A DNA stretch of 64,000 nt from Rozella allomycis CSF55 (taxonomy: Eukaryota > Rozellomycota). Made by a program: the position numbers and the translations under genes. Every line of letters begins with the position of its first letter. Position 1 is the stretch's first letter. Shown one piece after another: positions 59,837 to 64,000 of this stretch. Location of the stretch: assembly GCA_000442015.1 (NCBI GenBank), contig KE561045.1:1-64000 (forward strand), written 5' to 3'. The notes under the pieces were generated by a model. That model ran no database searches. It saw only the letters and a list, made by a program, of their open reading frames with translations, and was not told where the DNA came from.

Positions 59837-62435
59837 ATGAAGTTGGGATTTCAAGTAAAAATATTTGTGAAGAAGAAATTAGTTAACAAATATATTTGGG
59901 CAACCATACACTTCGAGCAATATAGTATTTACGTCGCCAACAACGATAGTTACAGCTACATCTAACAGGGTGACGACTATGGATTTACAGGCACAGACAT
60001 CTGTTACGTTTCCATACGAGCTTCCAACCAGAATAGTAAAGCTGGCGTGTTATGGAAATTTAATTATGGCAGTTGATAGCGAAGGTCATTGTGCATGTTT
60101 GCATAGACTGAGTGGAGCTTGTTTGGCATGGTTAACTTTGACTATGCCGGTTAATGCAATGGCGTTTAGTCCCGATGGAAAGTAATGCATATTTAAGGTG
60201 ATAATAGTTATTTGGCTATTGCATGTGGAAAGTATATAGAGATCTGGCAGCCACCAAGTACCACAAAAAAGTCATTTCAACCATTTACAAAGATCAATAC
60301 CTACGGTGGACATTATGACAATATCACTTCTCTTTCATGGTCTTTGGATTCAAAATATTTACTGAGCGGAAGTCAAGACATGACGGCTAGAATTTACATG
60401 GTAGAGAATAGGGAATTTAAGAACTTGACACTCGCTGCGATGAGAGATGTTGTAATTGATGTATATTTTTCATCTACATCGGAATATGTAAATGAATTAA
60501 ATTTAATTTGATAGATTTATGTTGTTACAAGAGATGGAACTTTATTTATATGGAAATTTGATTCAGAATTGGAAGATGATTTTGCTCCGATTTACAAGGG
60601 TAGGTATGAATTAGCCAATAAGCATTATTTCAAAGTGGATAAAGTTTCTTCATCTTCTTTTAATTCAAAAACAAATATTCTTTGTGTTGGATTTCAGAAT
60701 GGATCATTTTCACTTTATGAAGTCCCCGATGTGAATCAAATCCATTCTCTCAGTTTAAATCAAAATAAGATTGATGCTGTGCAAATGAATACGAATGGGG
60801 AGTGGATAGCTTTTGGTTGTTCTTCCTTAGGTCAGTTGGTTGTTTGGGAATGGCAATCGGAAAGTTTTATTTTAAAGCAACAAGGTCATTCCTCTTTAAT
60901 AAACGCAATTTGCTATTCTCATGATGGCGACATTTTGGCCACAGGAGGTGACGATGGAAAGATAAAATTGTGGAATGCATTGAATGGTTATTCTTTTGTA
61001 ACTTTTGATGATCATTCAAGTTCTGTCACTGGATTGGTTTTTACTAAAAATTCTAAAGTTGTTGTTTCTTCCTCTCTTGACGGAACAGTCCGCGCATTCG
61101 ATACTACAAGATATCGAAATTTTAAAACATTTACTAGCCCTGAAAATCGCCAATTTTCGTGTGTAACTGTTGATTCAGCTGGTGATATTGTTATTGCTGG
61201 TACAATGGAAGGAGAAATTTATGTATTTGCTATGCAGACTGGAAATTTACTTGAGATTCTTTCAGATCATCAAGGTCCTGTATCCTCTGTTGCTTTCGAT
61301 CCAACTGGTACAATATTGGCTTCTTCTTCATGGGATAAAACAGGTAAAATGTTTCTGTATATTTAAAAAAGTGAAATTATGGAATGTTTTCGCAAAGAAT
61401 GGGAATAAGGAGTCCTTTGATTGTCAATCTGATGTTCTTTGTGTGGCTTGGCATCCTAATGGTCTAGAATTGGCGTCCGCTTCTTTGAATGGCGAGATAA
61501 CTTTTTGGAATACTGAATCTGGTCAACAAATTGGTTTCATCGAAGGCCATAAAGATATTTCCGGTACTAGAAGATCAACTGATTTGGCTAGAGTGAAATT
61601 TCAGCATTTCAATTCTCTACAATACAGTTTAGATGGACACATTTTATTAGCAGGTGGTCAAAGCAACTTTATGTGTCTCTATGATGTAGATAACAAAGTC
61701 CTTTTAAAGAGATATGAATTGACAAAAGACAAGAGTTTGGATGGAACAAAAACCATGTTAAATTCTAATAATAAAAACATTGTAGACACCGATCCATTAT
61801 ACGACAGGAAATTACCAGGGGTTCAAAAGGGTAACTTATCTGCCAAGAAGACTGAGATTCATGTTACTGACGCTTCCTTTTCACCATCAAATGATTCTTT
61901 CTGTGTAACCACCCCGCAAGGCATTTATATTTTCGGGAGACATCAAGCAATGAAATTTGATCCATTTGAAATCGATGTTAACGTGACCCCTGAAGCTGTT
62001 CAATCTGCTATTAATCAAAACCAATTTGGAAAGGCTTTAATTATCTCACTCAGATTAAGTGAACTGCATTTAATTTCAAATGTTTTCAATGCTATAAATC
62101 AATCTGAAATACAGAGCATCGTTTCCTCATTGCCTCAATCTTATGTTTATCCATTATTGTCACATCTTGCCTATGAATGGGAAACTTCAAAAAGAATTGA
62201 ATTTTTATTGTCTTGGCTATTTTTTATCTTAAATATTCATCGTCCAAAGAATAAGATCCTGCTGCAACGAATTCTTTCTAGAGTCCAGCACTATTATAAG
62301 AATTTACAACCTTTGGTTGATAAAACTAGAGGAACATTAAAATATCTTCAAACAATTATAGAATTGGAAAAACAAAGAAGACAATTGGAACAAGTTTTAT
62401 TGGATGATGAAGACGAATTCAATCCAGACGATTAA
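59837..62435 (+). CDS. PWP2: SSU processome WD40 protein Pwp2 (Utp1)
   Basis: Five exons (59837-59854, 59883-60181, 60208-60487, 60515-61343, 61372-62435; introns 26-28 nt) encode 829 aa. The first exon is six codons, MKLGFQ, joined to LTNIFGQPYTSSNIVFTSP, which matches the Pwp2 start. Two tandem beta-propellers follow: TYGGHYDNITSLSWSLDSKY, LLSGSQDMTARIYMV, LINAICYSHDGDILATGGDD, VSSVAFDPTGTILASSSWD joined to VKLWNVF. The C-terminal 130 residues are the Utp12/Dip2 helical domain (GKALIISLRLSELHLI, LPQSYVYPLLSHL). Pwp2 belongs to the UTP-B complex, chaperoning the 5'ETS and U3 snoRNA in 18S rRNA maturation. The 3' flank abuts a gap at 62449. Confidence 0.9.
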
Positions 62436-62451
62436 CCAATAAATTATTNAA

Positions 62452-62505
62452 AAGGAATGCATCATTGATTCTGAAAAGACTAGCATAAGCATTTAAAACA
62501 AATAT
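62452..62505. repeat. dispersed repeat, copy near 62.46 kb
   Basis: TGATTCTGAAAAGACTAGCA with its flanks recurs, slightly changed, at 21929-21964 in the repeat island. It follows the gap at 62449 and precedes the CRN-like ORF, so it may mark a repeat tied to effector genes. Confidence 0.5.
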
Positions 62506-62541
62506 GTGTTTGGATTTAGAAGCTTTGTTAGGCTTGGCAAC

Positions 62542-64000
62542 ATGTCTATTCCGTTTTGCAACATTTGCGTCTTAGAGAATGTCCATCTAGATATAACAGC
62601 TTCGGAGGTGTGTCAAATAATAAATGATGGATTTAAAAAAGCTCCATATGGTCTGCAGGCATCAGCAGAAGTGTTTGCAGTGTTTACGGAACCATCGGGT
62701 GTAAAATATGCATTGTTTTCTTGGAACACCGGGCCTAGATTCGATATGCTAAATGAAGAACGCAGCACGTGGTCCCTTTTTCAGTACAAAAAACGTGCAT
62801 ATAGATACTATGCTCGACCCGAGAAAGATCGGCACAGAAAGTTTTTTGAAGCTTGTGTTTCAGCGCCGGCATATTTGTATGTTGAATTTGAAAGAGAAGC
62901 CATCACCTTTGAACAGTTAGTTGCAAAGTCTAAGGAGCTTTCTGGCCTTCTTATGGTGCACAAGGTTTTCTTTCACACCCAAGATTTGCTAAGTGAAGAG
63001 GTGTTGAATATTCTAAAGTTCTCTCTTAATGCGTCCTTCCAAAGTGTGCGAGATTTAGTGAAAGTGCACTTTGAAAGTGATGAAAATGTTCCTCTTGATT
63101 CACATTTTCTACAATTTTTGTCTCCTGAGGACCAAGATAAAGTTCTAAGAAACGATAATTACATGCATGCTATTAGAGATGGTATTGTTGATGTTCCCTT
63201 TAACCCATCAGAGAACAGGGGTGCCACGATTGTAGAGAGCGCCTTTAAAAGTGAAGTTGACCAAATGGCAGCAACGCACAAACGTCTATTTGCCAACGAA
63301 TTGAAGATTGTGCAGAATTTGGTTCCTTATTCGTTGCTCGAAAAATGTACATCAGGAGACGATGCGTCAATTCACAACGGGCATTACTTTAATCCTTTGG
63401 AAGTCGGCAAAAGTTTGGTAGGTCTTAGTGTGAAGTCTGCAGAAAATTTTGGCATACCAGGAATAACCATAGCAAACTCGTTCCTAAAGTTGCACGACAA
63501 CATTTATAGGACAGTGACTTTATTGGAGGGGAATGTTTCAGAGTCGTATATTCGAGGGAATTTCACGTCTTTATTAGTAGATGCATTTACGCCTTGGTTG
63601 TTGGATAAAGACCAGAAGCCAAATGTCGTTCTTCGTGAGTATGATTCCAAGGTCACGTGGTGGACTCGAAGCCATATGCAAATGTGGGATGCCTCCATCC
63701 ATTGTATAGACAAAAAAACAAAGGTGCGAAGAGAACCAGTGCTGATAGTTGAGGAAAAAACCGTTGGGTACAGTCCATCGAACATTATGACATCGAATGT
63801 TCCGATTGAAAAATACAACACCAATAATGCGGACATGTTAAAAAATCTTCGGGCAGCGAAAATGTTATTATTGAGAAGAGCTGATAAAGATGCGCTTCAA
63901 GTAGCCGTGCTTTTCCAGGGTTTTGAATACAGAATTTTCTTTTGTTCTTTGCTATCGAACAATGTTTGTGTTGCGACAGAAGTGTGCAGTGAAACTTTAG
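62542..64000 (+). CDS. CRN-like protein with PD-(D/E)XK-type motif, partial
   Basis: Open from the ATG at 62542 to the window end: 486 codons, no intron, continuing beyond. The stretch MWDASIHC (Asp at residue 383), then a strand REPVLIVEEKTVGY (Glu404-x-Lys406), has the Asp...ExK spacing of the PD-(D/E)XK nuclease fold, with Gln at FQG (459) after it. Nuclease-like domains of this type form the C-terminus of many Crinkler effectors. The first 140 residues match no header I know. It is a single long exon in a region where other genes have many introns, and it differs from its neighbours in having a more GC-balanced, Cys- and Val-rich sequence. Nuclease activity and effector role are inferences. 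Confidence 0.55.
   Translation, partial: MSIPFCNICVLENVHLDITASEVCQIINDGFKKAPYGLQASAEVFAVFTEPSGVKYALFSWNTGPRFDMLNEERSTWSLFQYKKRAYRYYARPEKDRHRKFFEACVSAPAYLYVEFEREAITFEQLVAKSKELSGLLMVHKVFFHTQDLLSEEVLNILKFSLNASFQSVRDLVKVHFESDENVPLDSHFLQFLSPEDQDKVLRNDNYMHAIRDGIVDVPFNPSENRGATIVESAFKSEVDQMAATHKRLFANELKIVQNLVPYSLLEKCTSGDDASIHNGHYFNPLEVGKSLVGLSVKSAENFGIPGITIANSFLKLHDNIYRTVTLLEGNVSESYIRGNFTSLLVDAFTPWLLDKDQKPNVVLREYDSKVTWWTRSHMQMWDASIHCIDKKTKVRREPVLIVEEKTVGYSPSNIMTSNVPIEKYNTNNADMLKNLRAAKMLLLRRADKDALQVAVLFQGFEYRIFFCSLLSNNVCVATEVCSETL

Noticed and set aside
59683-59886. A 67-codon plus-strand frame before PWP2
   Set aside because: It overlaps the PWP2 start in another frame and is Asn/Ile-rich AT noise.

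Overview
The window is nuclear DNA from a compact, AT-rich eukaryotic genome. The best fit is an early-diverging zoosporic fungus, most likely a Rozella-type cryptomycotan; this is inference, since no taxonomic marker gene is present. Reasons: (i) more than 110 GT-AG introns can be placed by protein continuity, and nearly all are only 24-33 nt long; (ii) fungal genes occur (Skt5/Chs4-like with a CaaX end, Cdc24 with PB1) beside genes usual in flagellated opisthokonts (thioredoxin-NDPK protein, cyclin Y, ORC6 with a metazoan-like tail, anoctamin); (iii) Crinkler (CRN)-type effector-like genes lie at both ends.

Layout. 1-2.4 kb: CRN-type P-loop NTPase sequence, gap-ridden and duplicated. 2.4-3.9 kb: low-coding DNA with a 78-bp tandem repeat. 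3.9-21.2 kb: a very dense run of housekeeping genes (HFI1/TADA1, Trx-NDPK, RCC1, RPB7, CDC24, a new 78-aa gene, BFR1, an EDC1/PNRC-like gene, cytochrome c heme lyase, ethanolamine/choline kinase, ORC6, a fucosyltransferase-like protein, a coiled-coil gene, a methyltransferase). 21.2-23.0 kb: repeat island. 23.1-25.0 kb: ABCB half-transporter. 25.0-26.9 kb: second repeat island with SINE-like elements, ABC exon scraps and a CRN-header-like scrap. 26.9-62.4 kb: second dense run (RPS30, RPS15, cyclin Y, PEX5, MCM7, an RRM protein, DBP4, TIM44, TAT-SF1/CUS2, mitochondrial uS15, CMR1/WDR76, SEC22, UTP14, lipoamide dehydrogenase, GH16 glucanase, MYND-dioxygenase, anoctamin, LYR protein, glycerol kinase, Skt5-like, tyrosinase, FIP1, PWP2). 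62.5-64 kb: a long CRN-like ORF with a PD-(D/E)XK-type motif that runs off the window.

The genes are not in operons, but neighbours are packed tightly: convergent stop codons lie 5-17 bp apart in several pairs, and one head-to-head pair has 26 bp between start codons. Functional themes are ribosome biogenesis (DBP4, UTP14, PWP2, RPS15, RPS30), replication (ORC6, MCM7), mRNA processing (FIP1, CUS2-like, EDC1-like), mitochondria (TIM44, HCCS, DLD, uS15m, LYR protein) and surface or secreted proteins (GH16, tyrosinase, Skt5-like, CRN).

Seventeen single-N gaps are present. Several are flanked by near-identical direct copies, so local duplications at gaps are probably assembly or haplotype artefacts. 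Exon coordinates were derived by hand and checked for reading phase; function names rest on remembered family motifs, not on database searches.
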